From an uncultured Lachnospiraceae bacterium (GTDB taxonomy: Bacteria > Bacillota > Clostridia > Lachnospirales > Lachnospiraceae), in assembly GCA_947630485.1 (NCBI GenBank), contig CANRHU010000005.1, forward strand, positions 1 through 64,000: a stretch of DNA of 64,000 nucleotides, read 5' to 3'. The first letter of the stretch is position 1. Every line of letters starts with the position of its first letter. The translations under genes were made by a program, and so were the position numbers. Positions 8,852 through 17,271 of this stretch are shown piece by piece. The notes beneath the pieces are model-generated. The model was given only the letters and a program-made list of their open reading frames with translations, was not told where the DNA came from and did no database searches.

Positions 8852-11377
8852 TTATGGAACTATCGTCACGTTGCTGCCGCCCGGCCCATTCAAATTCGAA
8901 TTGCCGGAGGAAGCTCCGGTTCCCGCGCTTCCCGGGCCGGCACTGCTGACGACGCCGGAGGTCACGCCTCCCGGGCCCGCACCGCTGACAACACCGGAGG
9001 CCGCGCCTCCCGGGCCTGTACTGCCGGTGACACCGGAGGTCGCGCCTCCCGGGCCCGCGCTGCTCCCGCCTGTCACGCCGGGCCCGGACGTGCTTCCGGA
9101 CGAAGTCCCGCCCGGTCCCGTGGTTCCGACATCCGCGGAAACTCCCGGGCCCGCGGAAACTCCCGGACCTGACGACGTTCCCGGTCCGGAGCCTGAAGAA
9201 TTCAGCGATCCGTTATAGGAAGGTCCGTTCTGCTGTCTCACAATGCAAATCATATAATCCCGCATGTCGCCATTCTGCGCCTTCACATACACATGAATCT
9301 CGTTAATTCCACTCTGCAGGGAGACCGTTCCGGTTCCGCTGACAGCGGCCGAATCCGAATAAGCGGATGCACTGACCCGAACCTCCGCTACAGAAGGATT
9401 AACAATCAGATCGTACACATTCGTATCCCGGTTAAAGGTCGGCGTCAGCGAGAATCCTTCCACTGACAGCGAGGACAGCTTATTGTTGGGGCTGCCGTCG
9501 CCTGTGGGCTTGACGCACGCCGTTGCGGGCATGTTCAGATAAACCGGTATTTTAAACTGCAGAACCGACGTCTGCTTCAGCTGATCGCTGTATGCCTCCG
9601 AAAGCTTGGCACCCTCGGACGCCGCAGCCTGCACATTGGTCATGTACTGATGCTTATACAGGTTGCTGCCCTGCACGTTAAATTTTTTCAGATAGAATGT
9701 ATCCTGTCCTACCTGCACATAATTGGTTCCGTAATAAAGGGCGCCGCCTGTGATCGATTTATCGATACTGTTCCAGGGTCTTCCATAGCTTCCCGACTGG
9801 GACGCATACCAGAGGCCGCGTTCCGTCGCCTCCATATTGTCGGATCGGTAGGCTTCAATGTTAAAGAAATTATAGTATCCCGCATATCCGGACACCTTGC
9901 CGGAAATGGAATTGCCGGTTCCGCTCGTGCCCTGCTCCTGGATAATCATCGCCGCCAGCACATACGGATTCACTCCGGACTGAATGCCGGCGTTCATGAT
10001 AATATTCACATAATCCGCCGTGGGGGCCGAACCGCCGGAACTCGAAACACCTGGGCCGCTCGCCACCCCGGGGCCATTCGACGCTCCGGGTCCGTTTGAT
10101 GTGCCGGAGCCGCTCGATGCGCCGGGGCCCGAGACAGAGACATTCCCGCCTGACGAACCCACGACACCGGGACCGTTCGTCGCTCCCGGAGCAAGGCTCT
10201 TAATCAGGCCGCTGGTGTCGAACAGGCTGCCCAGACTGCCCAGAATCCGCGGGCTTCCTATACTTCCCGCGGACGCCACGGAACCGGGCGCATTAAATCC
10301 GACATTGGACCGGTTACCGGAGGCGCTGCCCGTGCTCCCGGGACCCTGCAGGCTCACACTGCTTCCCGAGCCCGTACCGCTCCCGGGGCCCTGTGTGCTC
10401 ACGCCCGAATTTCCGCTTACGCCGGGGCCCTGCGTGCTTGTGCTGCTTTTCGAGCCCGTGCCGCTCCCGGGACCTTGCGTGCTCACGCCCGAATTTCCGC
10501 TTACGCCGGGACCTTGTGTGCCCGTGCTGCTTCCTGAGCCCGGCCCCCTCGAAACGCCAGGACCGCCTGCGCTGCTGCCGGCTGAAGTTCCGTAATCACC
10601 GCTCACCGAGGCAGAACCGGACAAAAACGTACCGGAAACCATAGAACGAAGCCCGTCCACCGTCTGTGCCGAGCCATCGTACGTATGAAGTAAAAACTGA
10701 AATACATATTTATCATCCAGGAAATTGCGCGGATCCATATAATAGCTGATCAGCGCCGATGAAGCAGCCACATAAGAACCGCTGTCGAAGGAAGGCCATG
10801 TGCTGGTCTCCCAGTTATAAGCGCCCTCCGCCACGGATTTCCACGAGGAGATGCTGCCGTCATAAACAAGATTCCGCCCTACGAGACTCTCGTTCTCAAT
10901 TACGGTATTCCAATCCAGATTCGTATGCTGGGCTATGAATACCCAGCCGGGATACATCGCGTGAAGCTGCCTCAGAGCCGCTTTATAGCTCTCCGGAAAA
11001 CCCTGCGACACCAGATAGGCCTCGAAATTCATATCGTTGGAATACGCTGCCGGAAAGCGGATATAATCAGACCGGGCATATCCATTTTTCACCGTACCTC
11101 CGTTGCTGAAGCGGATCTGATACCAGACCTTGCCGTCGCTTCCGTTTGTCTCGCCCGTCACCGTTACCGCCGCACCGTTCGTCAGTTTGTCTACGATGGA
11201 ATAACCGGTTCCGGCGCCGCTGCGGACATTGAGCGTGGTCGCATTGACAATCGCCGCACGTTCCACGTCAGCGTAGCTTATAAGACCCGGCAGCAAACCG
11301 TGCCCCGTCACGCTGTTTATCGCCACGATCAGGGCCAGCACGATTGCCGCGCCCCGCCGGATAATTTTCTTCTTCAT
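8852..11377 (-). CDS. Secreted cell-wall N-acetylglucosaminidase with SH3b domain and GPG-repeat linkers
   Basis: The likely role is peptidoglycan trimming. The 841-residue product has a signal peptide. A bacterial SH3 domain follows (about 40-108, TTLNVRSGAGTGYSIV), then a conserved segment of about 117-250 (QGFPESYKAALRQLHAMYPGW, common before clostridial glucosaminidases). A 190-residue Gly-Pro-Gly/Ser/Thr linker precedes the glucosaminidase (LytG-like) domain at about 450-620, with the MIIQEQGTSG catalytic-glutamate region. A cadherin-like domain (about 640-720) and a second GPG-rich tail complete it. It has no wall-sorting signal or membrane helix. The ATG at 11377 (GGGAG nine bases upstream) is preferred to the TTG three bases before it. 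It is first in an operon with the cohesin-like protein. Confidence 0.87.
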   Translation of the reverse strand: MKKKIIRRGAAIVLALIVAINSVTGHGLLPGLISYADVERAAIVNATTLNVRSGAGTGYSIVDKLTNGAAVTVTGETNGSDGKVWYQIRFSNGGTVKNGYARSDYIRFPAAYSNDMNFEAYLVSQGFPESYKAALRQLHAMYPGWVFIAQHTNLDWNTVIENESLVGRNLVYDGSISSWKSVAEGAYNWETSTWPSFDSGSYVAASSALISYYMDPRNFLDDKYVFQFLLHTYDGSAQTVDGLRSMVSGTFLSGSASVSGDYGTSAGSSAGGPGVSRGPGSGSSTGTQGPGVSGNSGVSTQGPGSGTGSKSSTSTQGPGVSGNSGVSTQGPGSGTGSGSSVSLQGPGSTGSASGNRSNVGFNAPGSVASAGSIGSPRILGSLGSLFDTSGLIKSLAPGATNGPGVVGSSGGNVSVSGPGASSGSGTSNGPGASNGPGVASGPGVSSSGGSAPTADYVNIIMNAGIQSGVNPYVLAAMIIQEQGTSGTGNSISGKVSGYAGYYNFFNIEAYRSDNMEATERGLWYASQSGSYGRPWNSIDKSITGGALYYGTNYVQVGQDTFYLKKFNVQGSNLYKHQYMTNVQAAASEGAKLSEAYSDQLKQTSVLQFKIPVYLNMPATACVKPTGDGSPNNKLSSLSVEGFSLTPTFNRDTNVYDLIVNPSVAEVRVSASAYSDSAAVSGTGTVSLQSGINEIHVYVKAQNGDMRDYMICIVRQQNGPSYNGSLNSSGSGPGTSSGPGVSAGPGVSADVGTTGPGGTSSGSTSGPGVTGGSSAGPGGATSGVTGSTGPGGAASGVVSGAGPGGVTSGVVSSAGPGSAGTGASSGNSNLNGPGGSNVTIVP
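10330..10560 (-). repeat. 84-bp tandem repeats coding GPG-rich linker
   Basis: Near-identical units recur with an 84-base (28-codon) period; for example, the stretch starting ACGCCCGAATTTCCG is at 10401 and again at 10485. They encode STQGPG...VSGNSG blocks of the glucosaminidase linker. Length variation between strains by slippage is expected. Confidence 0.8.
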
Positions 11378-11463
11378 CAAATGATCTCCCGCGTATCTTG
11401 TCCGTATTCTTCCTGTCCTGTACTATATATAGAGCTTATTCTACATAATATTACATTATATCC

Positions 11464-11493
11464 ATTATAAGGACATAACCCGCCATATGTCAA
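11464..11493 (-). promoter_or_regulatory. Promoter of the glucosaminidase operon
   Basis: TTGACA (11488-11493), an 18-base spacer and TATAAT (11464-11469) on the minus strand, both perfect consensus boxes. The leader is about 80 bases long. The rest of the gap to 11719 holds only two terminators. Confidence 0.88.
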
Positions 11494-11580
11494 CAAAATC
11501 TGGAAATCTTCAAATAATTGCAAAAATCGTAAATAAAAATTAAAGTTTTCTTCCCCGAACCGGGGCCTGGCGGAAATACA

Positions 11581-11605
11581 AAAAACGTGTCACTGGCACG
11601 TTTTT
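11581..11605. terminator. Bidirectional hairpin terminator
   Basis: AAAAACGTG and CACGTTTTT form a 9-bp stem around a 7-base loop, with T runs on both strands. It is the second terminator after the decarboxylase operon. Confidence 0.75.
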
Positions 11606-11622
11606 GCATACTGACGTAATAC

Positions 11623-11668
11623 GAAAAGAGATGCGGCCAAACTTCTGCTGTCGTCCTGCCGCATCTCT
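11623..11668 (-). terminator. Terminator of the decarboxylase operon
   Basis: AGAGATGCGGC (11627-11637) and GCCGCATCTCT (11658-11668) form a perfect 11-bp stem with a 20-base loop. On the minus strand the stem is followed by TTTTC. It lies 52 bases after the oadA-type stop. Confidence 0.75.
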
Positions 11669-11719
11669 CCTGTAAATTATACGCGCGTACATCCATCCAT
11701 GAATGCACTGTCTATCTGA

Positions 11720-13132
11720 TTAGACCGGATAAGCCTTGCTCTCCTTGTCGGCCACCGTCTGATCCACCTTGGTCTGCTGCGCCTCGCGGTACTGGAAGAA
11801 CTCCTTGGCTACGGCCGGGAACAGGGCGTAGGACAGAACATCCTCATCCTGCTGCTTCCACTGCGCGCACTCCTTCTCGAACTGAGGAAGCTGCGGCGGG
11901 ATCAGATCTGCCGGACGGCAGGTGATCGGTGTGGCGTCGCCGATGATCTTCTTCTGCACTTCCGGATTGAACGGCTTTACGGTCTGACCGAACTCGCCCA
12001 TCATGATCTTCTTGGACTCCTTCGGAACCAGCTTGTAACGCTCGCCGGCGATGACGTTCATAACGGCCTGCGTACCTACGATCTGAGAGGACGGAGTTAC
12101 CAGAGGCGGCTCGCCGAAATCCTTACGGACTCTCGGGATCTCCTCCAGAACCTCGCGGTACTTGTCTTCCTTGCCCGCTTCCTTCAGCTGGCTCACCAGG
12201 TTGGACAGCATACCGCCCGGTACCTGATAGCGCAGGGTCTGGATGTTGACGCCAAGAACCTTCGGATTCAGAAGCCCGCTCTTAAGAGCCTGCTCACGGA
12301 TCGGCGCGAAGTAATCGGCGATCTCCGCCAGCTGCTCCTGATTCAGTCCGGTGTCATACGGAGTTCCGCGGAAGGTCTCAACCATAACCTCGGTAGCCGG
12401 CTGGCTGGTGCCCAGGGCCAGAGGCGACATCGCGGTATCAATGATATCGCAGCCCGCTTCCACTGCCTTAAGGTAAGTCATAGAAGCCACGCCGGAGGTA
12501 TAGTGGGTATGCAGGTCGATCGGAAGCGTAGTGGACTCTTTCAGGGCCGCAACCAGCTCCGCGGCCGCGTAAGGCGTCAGAAGGCCCGCCATATCCTTGA
12601 TGCACAGGGAATCCGCACCCATCTCCTCGATCTCTTTGGCGATGTTCTTCCAGTAATCCAGCGTATAGGCGTCGCCCAGCGTGTAGGAAAGGGCGATCTG
12701 TACATGGGCCTTCTCCTTGTTGGCTGCCTTCACGGCTGTCTGCAGGTTGCGGATATCGTTCAGGCAGTCGAAGATACGGATAATGTCGATGCCGTTGGCC
12801 ACGGACTTCTGCACGAAGTACTCGACCACGTCGTCCGCGTAATGATTGTAGCCTAAGATATTCTGCCCGCGGAACAGCATCTGCAGCTTGGTATTCTTAA
12901 AGCCGGCTCTCAGTTTGCGAAGCCTCTCCCACGGATCTTCCTTCAGGAAGCGCAGGGACGCGTCGAAGGTAGCGCCGCCCCAGCACTCTACGGCATAGTA
13001 GCCGACCTTATCCATCTTATCGATGATCGGCAGCATCTGCTCGGTACTCATTCTGGTAGCCAGCAGAGACTGATGGGCGTCACGAAGGACGGTTTCCACA
13101 ATCTTCACCGGTTTTTTCTGTATCTCAGCCAT
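11720..13132 (-). CDS. oadA: Oxaloacetate decarboxylase/pyruvate carboxylase-type (5S) carboxyltransferase subunit
   Basis: It transfers carboxyl groups between oxaloacetate/pyruvate and carrier-bound biotin in a TIM barrel. The 470-residue product begins with the family signature ETVLRDAHQSLLATRM and has CWGGATFD, MLFRGQNILGY, KDMAGLLTPYAA (carboxylated-lysine region) and DLHTHYTSG (metal-binding histidines). It ends without a biotinyl domain, which is supplied by the separate carrier gene. AGGAGGT precedes the ATG. It is the last gene of the operon, 72 bases after the membrane beta subunit. The substrate cannot be fixed from sequence alone: it may be oxaloacetate decarboxylase alpha or the 5S subunit of a transcarboxylase. 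Confidence 0.9.
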   Translation of the reverse strand: MAEIQKKPVKIVETVLRDAHQSLLATRMSTEQMLPIIDKMDKVGYYAVECWGGATFDASLRFLKEDPWERLRKLRAGFKNTKLQMLFRGQNILGYNHYADDVVEYFVQKSVANGIDIIRIFDCLNDIRNLQTAVKAANKEKAHVQIALSYTLGDAYTLDYWKNIAKEIEEMGADSLCIKDMAGLLTPYAAAELVAALKESTTLPIDLHTHYTSGVASMTYLKAVEAGCDIIDTAMSPLALGTSQPATEVMVETFRGTPYDTGLNQEQLAEIADYFAPIREQALKSGLLNPKVLGVNIQTLRYQVPGGMLSNLVSQLKEAGKEDKYREVLEEIPRVRKDFGEPPLVTPSSQIVGTQAVMNVIAGERYKLVPKESKKIMMGEFGQTVKPFNPEVQKKIIGDATPITCRPADLIPPQLPQFEKECAQWKQQDEDVLSYALFPAVAKEFFQYREAQQTKVDQTVADKESKAYPV

Positions 13133-13204
13133 TGTATAACCTCCTGTTAATTATTCATTAATCATGAACCAGCGGCTGCATGCGCAGCCAGGCTGTTCGC
13201 TATC

Positions 13205-14356
13205 CTACTTCACTCCGAAAATCGCCATAAAGGTGCCGGCCGCCACTGCCGTACCGATAACGCCGGCCACGTTCGGGCCCATAGCGTGCATCAGCAGGAA
13301 GTTGGTCGGATCGGCCTGAGCGCCCACCTTCTGGGACACGCGGGCCGCCATCGGAACAGCGGACACGCCCGCGGAACCGATCAACGGGTTGATCTTGCCT
13401 CCGGTCACCTTGCACATCAGCTTTCCAAACAGAACGCCGGCCGCCGTGCCGACCGCGAACGCGATCAGACCCAGAGCTACGATCTTGATGGTATCCAGGT
13501 TCAGGAAAGCCTCGGCGCTCGTGGTAGCGCCGACGGAAGTACCCAGCAGGATAACCACGATATACATCATCGCGTTGCTGGCGGTCTCGGTCAGCTGCTT
13601 CACAACGCCGCTCTCACGGAAGAGATTGCCAAGCATCAGCATACCGACAAGGGGAGCTGTGGACGGCAGGATCAGGCAGACCACGATCGTAACGATGATC
13701 GGGAACAGGATCTTCTCCAGCTTGGAAACCGGACGGAGCTGCTCCATCTTGATCTTGCGCTCTTCCTCAGTGGTGAACAGCTTCATGATCGGCGGCTGGA
13801 TAATGGGAACCAGAGCCATATAGGAGTAAGCCGCCACGGCGATGGGGCCCATCAGGCCGGTCTGACCAAGCTTGCTGGCCAGGAAGATGGACGTCGGGCC
13901 GTCAGCGCCGCCGATAATCGAGATGGCGGCCGCCGCGCGGTCATTGAAGCCCATGAAGATTGCCATAAAGTACGCGGTGTAGATACCGAACTGGGCCGCC
14001 GCGCCCAGGAGGAAACTCTTGGGATTCGCGATCAGCGGACCGAAGTCGGTCTGGGCGCCTACGCCCATGAAAATCAGAGACGGCAGAATCGCCCACTCAT
14101 CCAGCTGGAAGAAGTAGTACAGAAGTCCGCCTGTACCGGTGGACGAATCCTCCGGGTGCACCATGATGTCCGGATAAATATTCACAAGGAGCATACCGAA
14201 CGCGATGGGCACCAGCAGTAACGGTTCAAATCCTTTTCTGATGGCCAGATACAGGAAGAAGCAGGCCACAGCGATCATAATTAAATTGCCAAAGGACAGA
14301 TTGAGAAACGCCGTCTGCTGAAGAAGATTCGACAATGTCGTTGTAATATATTCCAT
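13205..14356 (-). CDS. Na+-translocating decarboxylase beta subunit (membrane)
   Basis: This is the integral membrane subunit that decarboxylates carboxybiotin and exports Na+. The 383-residue protein has about ten hydrophobic segments. It carries the conserved GGADGPTSIFLASKL and PLIGSAGVSAVPMAARVSQ loops of the OadB/GcdB/MmdB family and is full length. GGAGGG precedes the ATG. It sits between the biotin carrier gene and oadA. It couples the free energy of decarboxylation to the sodium gradient (family knowledge). Confidence 0.93.
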   Translation of the reverse strand: MEYITTTLSNLLQQTAFLNLSFGNLIMIAVACFFLYLAIRKGFEPLLLVPIAFGMLLVNIYPDIMVHPEDSSTGTGGLLYYFFQLDEWAILPSLIFMGVGAQTDFGPLIANPKSFLLGAAAQFGIYTAYFMAIFMGFNDRAAAAISIIGGADGPTSIFLASKLGQTGLMGPIAVAAYSYMALVPIIQPPIMKLFTTEEERKIKMEQLRPVSKLEKILFPIIVTIVVCLILPSTAPLVGMLMLGNLFRESGVVKQLTETASNAMMYIVVILLGTSVGATTSAEAFLNLDTIKIVALGLIAFAVGTAAGVLFGKLMCKVTGGKINPLIGSAGVSAVPMAARVSQKVGAQADPTNFLLMHAMGPNVAGVIGTAVAAGTFMAIFGVK

Positions 14357-14397
14357 GTTAATCCCTCCATCTGAAACCTGCGTTATCTACGCGGTTC

Positions 14398-14775
14398 CTA
14401 GTTTAATGTAGCCAGCGTCGCACCTGATTCCACGGCATCGCCCACAGCCACATTGATCGTGGCGATGGTTCCATCGGAGGGAGCTACGATATCATTTTCC
14501 ATCTTCATGGCTTCCAGAACCATGATGACCTCGCCGCGCTTCACGGCCTGGCCGACGCTTGCCTTGACGCCAAGGATCTTGCCGGGCATCGGAGCGGACA
14601 CCGCAACCGCGCCTGCAGCGCCTGCGGGAGCGGCCGGCTTCGGAGCCGGGGCAGCCTTCGGGGCCGCGGGCTTCGGGGCAGCCTTGGGAGCCGCGGGGGC
14701 AGCGCCTGTGGAAACGCCTTCTTCTACGGTTACTTCATACACATTGCCATTGACTGTGATCGTATAATTCTTCAT
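14398..14775 (-). CDS. Biotin carboxyl carrier protein of the decarboxylase
   Basis: The 125-residue protein has a short N-terminal segment, an Ala/Pro/Lys-rich flexible linker (about 23-56) and a biotinyl domain with EAMKMEN; lysine 91 is the expected biotin site. The swinging arm moves carboxyl groups between the cytoplasmic transferase and the membrane beta subunit. It corresponds to MmdC/GcdC or the 1.3S subunit. It lies 25 bases after the gamma subunit gene. Confidence 0.93.
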   Translation of the reverse strand: MKNYTITVNGNVYEVTVEEGVSTGAAPAAPKAAPKPAAPKAAPAPKPAAPAGAAGAVAVSAPMPGKILGVKASVGQAVKRGEVIMVLEAMKMENDIVAPSDGTIATINVAVGDAVESGATLATLN

Positions 14776-14799
14776 GATATAGAATCCTCCTAATATGAT

Positions 14800-15579
14800 T
14801 TACGCATTTTTCCACTTGCTGTTCGGGACGCGGCGGATCGAGCGGACCACAAGTCCGTCAGCCGGCGCCGCACTCTCGGAAGCTGCCGCGATGGCCGCGG
14901 TGATAACCGCCACCAGTTCCAGATCGTCGGTAACATCCTCCTCGTACTCTGCCGCCGGGACAGGAACGGGAGCGGGCGCGGGCGCCGGGGCAGGAGCCGC
15001 AGCGGGCGCCGATTTTTCTTTCATCTTCTTCTCGATGACGTTGATATACTTAAAGCAGCTGATGAGGAGGCTGATAAAGATCAGCACCAGGAATACGGTG
15101 CCCATGCCCATCAGCGTGTTTAACGCGGCCTTGGTCATGTTCTCGCCCAGGCTGTAGACCGGATTGAAGGTCATGGAAATCATCTGGGCTACCTGATCGT
15201 CGATTCCCAGAACGAATTCGCACTCGCGCTGCTCAAACTGGGCAGTGACCGCGATCTCATAACCGTCGTCAACCTCCGTCACGGTTCCCTCCGGCGAGAC
15301 GGAAACCAACGCTCCCAAATCGCTCTTCAGGCTCTTGTAAGATTCCAGACCTGCCAGGACTCCCGGTTCTGACGCCCCCTGCTCGATGATCATATCGATA
15401 TCGCTCTCCGCCATCGACGTGACCTCCTCGAGGACAGAGCCGGCCGTCTGGATCATATAAGTAGTCATCTGCGGATCAAGCGCGCTTCCGGATTCGGCCG
15501 CCTTTCCGCAGGCCGTCAGGCTCATCAGGCAGAAAACCGTGCAAAGTATCCATACGAAATGCTTCTTAATCTGTTTCAT
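14800..15579 (-). CDS. Lipoprotein-like OadG/gamma-type subunit of the decarboxylase
   Basis: The 259-residue product has a signal peptide with lipobox LTAC (Cys24), an extracytoplasmic domain of about 120 residues, and one membrane helix (MGTVFLVLIFISLLISC). A cytoplasmic Ala/Pro-rich segment ends in a VRSIRRVPNSKWKNA tail. The helix plus Pro-rich tail is the OadG plan, and the lipoprotein head is an addition typical of clostridial forms. The start at 15579 is set by GAGGTGAC and by the signal peptide; a longer frame adds ten charged residues that would spoil it. It probably anchors and assembles the complex. Confidence 0.8.
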   Translation of the reverse strand: MKQIKKHFVWILCTVFCLMSLTACGKAAESGSALDPQMTTYMIQTAGSVLEEVTSMAESDIDMIIEQGASEPGVLAGLESYKSLKSDLGALVSVSPEGTVTEVDDGYEIAVTAQFEQRECEFVLGIDDQVAQMISMTFNPVYSLGENMTKAALNTLMGMGTVFLVLIFISLLISCFKYINVIEKKMKEKSAPAAAPAPAPAPAPVPVPAAEYEEDVTDDLELVAVITAAIAAASESAAPADGLVVRSIRRVPNSKWKNA

Positions 15580-15595
15580 ACGCCTGTCACCTCGC

Positions 15596-17050
15596 TCAGA
15601 TCGTGCCATGCTTCTTGGCCGGACGATCCTCTCTCTTTGTGAATAACATCTCTAACGCGGCAATCACACGCTTTCTCGTGTCCTCCGCGGGGATAATATC
15701 ATCGACATAGCCGCGCTTCGCAGCGGCGACGGCGCTGGACTGAAGCGTCTGATATTCCGCCGCCTTCTCGCGGATCAGGGCCACAGCGTCATCCGCCTTC
15801 GCGATCTCGTCGGCGTACATGATCTTCGCCGCCGCCTGGGCATCCATCATGCCGATCGCGGCAGATGGCCACGCGTAAACGATATCGGCGCCGCAGGACT
15901 TGCTGGCCATCGTCAGGTAAGCCGTGCCGTATGCCTGTCCGATGATAACCGTCACCTTCGGAACGCTCGCGTTCGCATATGCGTAGGTCAGCTTCGCGGC
16001 CGCCTTCGCCATATGGCGCTCGCTGCACTTATCGGCCTTATAGCCCTTCACATTCACCAGGGTCAGGACCGGAATATTGAATGCGTCGCAGAAATCCACG
16101 AACTCAGCGGCCTTCGCGCAGCCCTCGGCCGTCAGCACCGCGTCGTAGCTTTCCTTCTTCTCGCCCTTCTCGTCAAGGACCTCGCAGCGGTTGGCCACGC
16201 AGCCTACCGTATTGCCGTTTAAGCGGGCGAAGCCCGTCACCATGGAGGGAGCAAACATCGCTTTCGTCTCAAGGAAGAAACCGTTGTCGGAGATCTGTCC
16301 CAGGGCAGCCGCCGTATCGCCCGCGAAGCCTTCCAGGCCCTCGCACGCGCGGTTCAGATCATCCTCGCACACGTCGTAGGACATATCGTCCTCGTTATTG
16401 GCCGGAAGAATGCCGACCAGCTCACGGACCTTCGCCAGAACCTCATCCTCGGTTCCCGCAAAGTCTACCATCCCGGCCTTCTCGCCCTGGAAATCAGCCG
16501 CGGAGGTGTCGCATTTGCCTGCGTAATTGCCATCAACGGCATTCGGGGCGTTGACAAACAGCTTCGCCTTCTTCGTCTCCATAAGGGTGAAATCACTCAT
16601 CGCCGCGGAAACGGCCATACCGCCGCCGCAGGTGCCGAAGATCGCCGAAATCTGCGGGATCACACCGGAAGCCATCGTCTGGCTCATGTAGAGCTGTCCA
16701 AAGCCGTGCAGCGCGTCAGTCGCCTCCTGGAGCCGTAAGCCCGCGCAGTCTACCAGGCCGATGACCGGAGCGCCCATCTTCATGGCCATCGAATAGACCG
16801 CCGCAATCTTCTTCGCGTGCATCTCGCCCATGGAGCCGCCCAGCACCGAAGCGTCCTGACTGTACACATACACAAGGCAGCCGCCGATAGTGCCGTAGCC
16901 CGTCACGACGCCGTCAGCCGGTGTGTCCTTGCCTGTCATGTTGAAATCGGTGGCTCTCGCTGTCACATAAGCGCCGACTTCAACAAAACTGTTTTCATCA
17001 AGCAGCTTTGCAATCCTGCTGCCTGCTGAAGTTTGTGCCGAATTACTCAT
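15596..17050 (-). CDS. 12S-type acyl-CoA carboxyltransferase subunit
   Basis: This crotonase-fold carboxyltransferase is of the PccB/MmdA/12S family, moving carboxyl groups between an acyl-CoA and biotin. The 484-residue protein has paired oxyanion-hole regions (GTCGGGMAVSAA and later GQAYGTAYLTMASK). It also has the expected VDCAGLRLQEAT and WPSAAIGMMDAQAAA motifs. It is slightly short for the family (about 510). The ATG at 17050 has GGAGGA seven bases upstream. It is the first gene of the operon, directly behind a promoter. Methylmalonyl-CoA is a plausible substrate, with glutaconyl- or malonyl-CoA as alternatives. Confidence 0.85.
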   Translation of the reverse strand: MSNSAQTSAGSRIAKLLDENSFVEVGAYVTARATDFNMTGKDTPADGVVTGYGTIGGCLVYVYSQDASVLGGSMGEMHAKKIAAVYSMAMKMGAPVIGLVDCAGLRLQEATDALHGFGQLYMSQTMASGVIPQISAIFGTCGGGMAVSAAMSDFTLMETKKAKLFVNAPNAVDGNYAGKCDTSAADFQGEKAGMVDFAGTEDEVLAKVRELVGILPANNEDDMSYDVCEDDLNRACEGLEGFAGDTAAALGQISDNGFFLETKAMFAPSMVTGFARLNGNTVGCVANRCEVLDEKGEKKESYDAVLTAEGCAKAAEFVDFCDAFNIPVLTLVNVKGYKADKCSERHMAKAAAKLTYAYANASVPKVTVIIGQAYGTAYLTMASKSCGADIVYAWPSAAIGMMDAQAAAKIMYADEIAKADDAVALIREKAAEYQTLQSSAVAAAKRGYVDDIIPAEDTRKRVIAALEMLFTKREDRPAKKHGTI

Positions 17051-17135
17051 TTTGCAGTCCTCCATTTTAAAATATTTAGTAGATGGACGCACCAAAGGAA
17101 CATCCATCCAGTGAATCCAATCTCTGCCGATTATA

Positions 17136-17164
17136 ATTGTATCTCAGAGGCAGAAGGATTTCAA
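17136..17164 (-). promoter_or_regulatory. Promoter of the decarboxylase operon
   Basis: TTGAAA (17159-17164), a 17-base spacer and TACAAT (17136-17141) on the minus strand, directly followed by a second TATAAT-like box. Confidence 0.75.
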
Positions 17165-17198
17165 GCAGAATTTCAGTCATAATTAAAAAATATCATTC

Positions 17199-17227
17199 TT
17201 TACATCTGTCTGCCTGCGTGATAGAAT
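17199..17227 (+). promoter_or_regulatory. Promoter of the PH-domain gene and DAHP synthase
   Basis: TTTACA (17199-17204), a 17-base spacer and TAGAAT (17222-17227), 45 bases before the start codon. It is divergent from the decarboxylase promoter, with only about 35 bases between the two -35 boxes. Confidence 0.8.
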
Positions 17228-17271
17228 AACCATGATTTGATGATTTTATGGGAAAGGAGTTATAACTAACT

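Noticed and set aside
11490-11708. 72-codon minus-strand open frame
   Set aside because: It runs across two terminators and a consensus promoter, and has no ribosome site.
13286-14221. 311-codon plus-strand open frame
   Set aside because: It is antisense to the Na+-pump beta subunit. The composition is His/Gln/Arg-rich, typical of a shadow of membrane codons.
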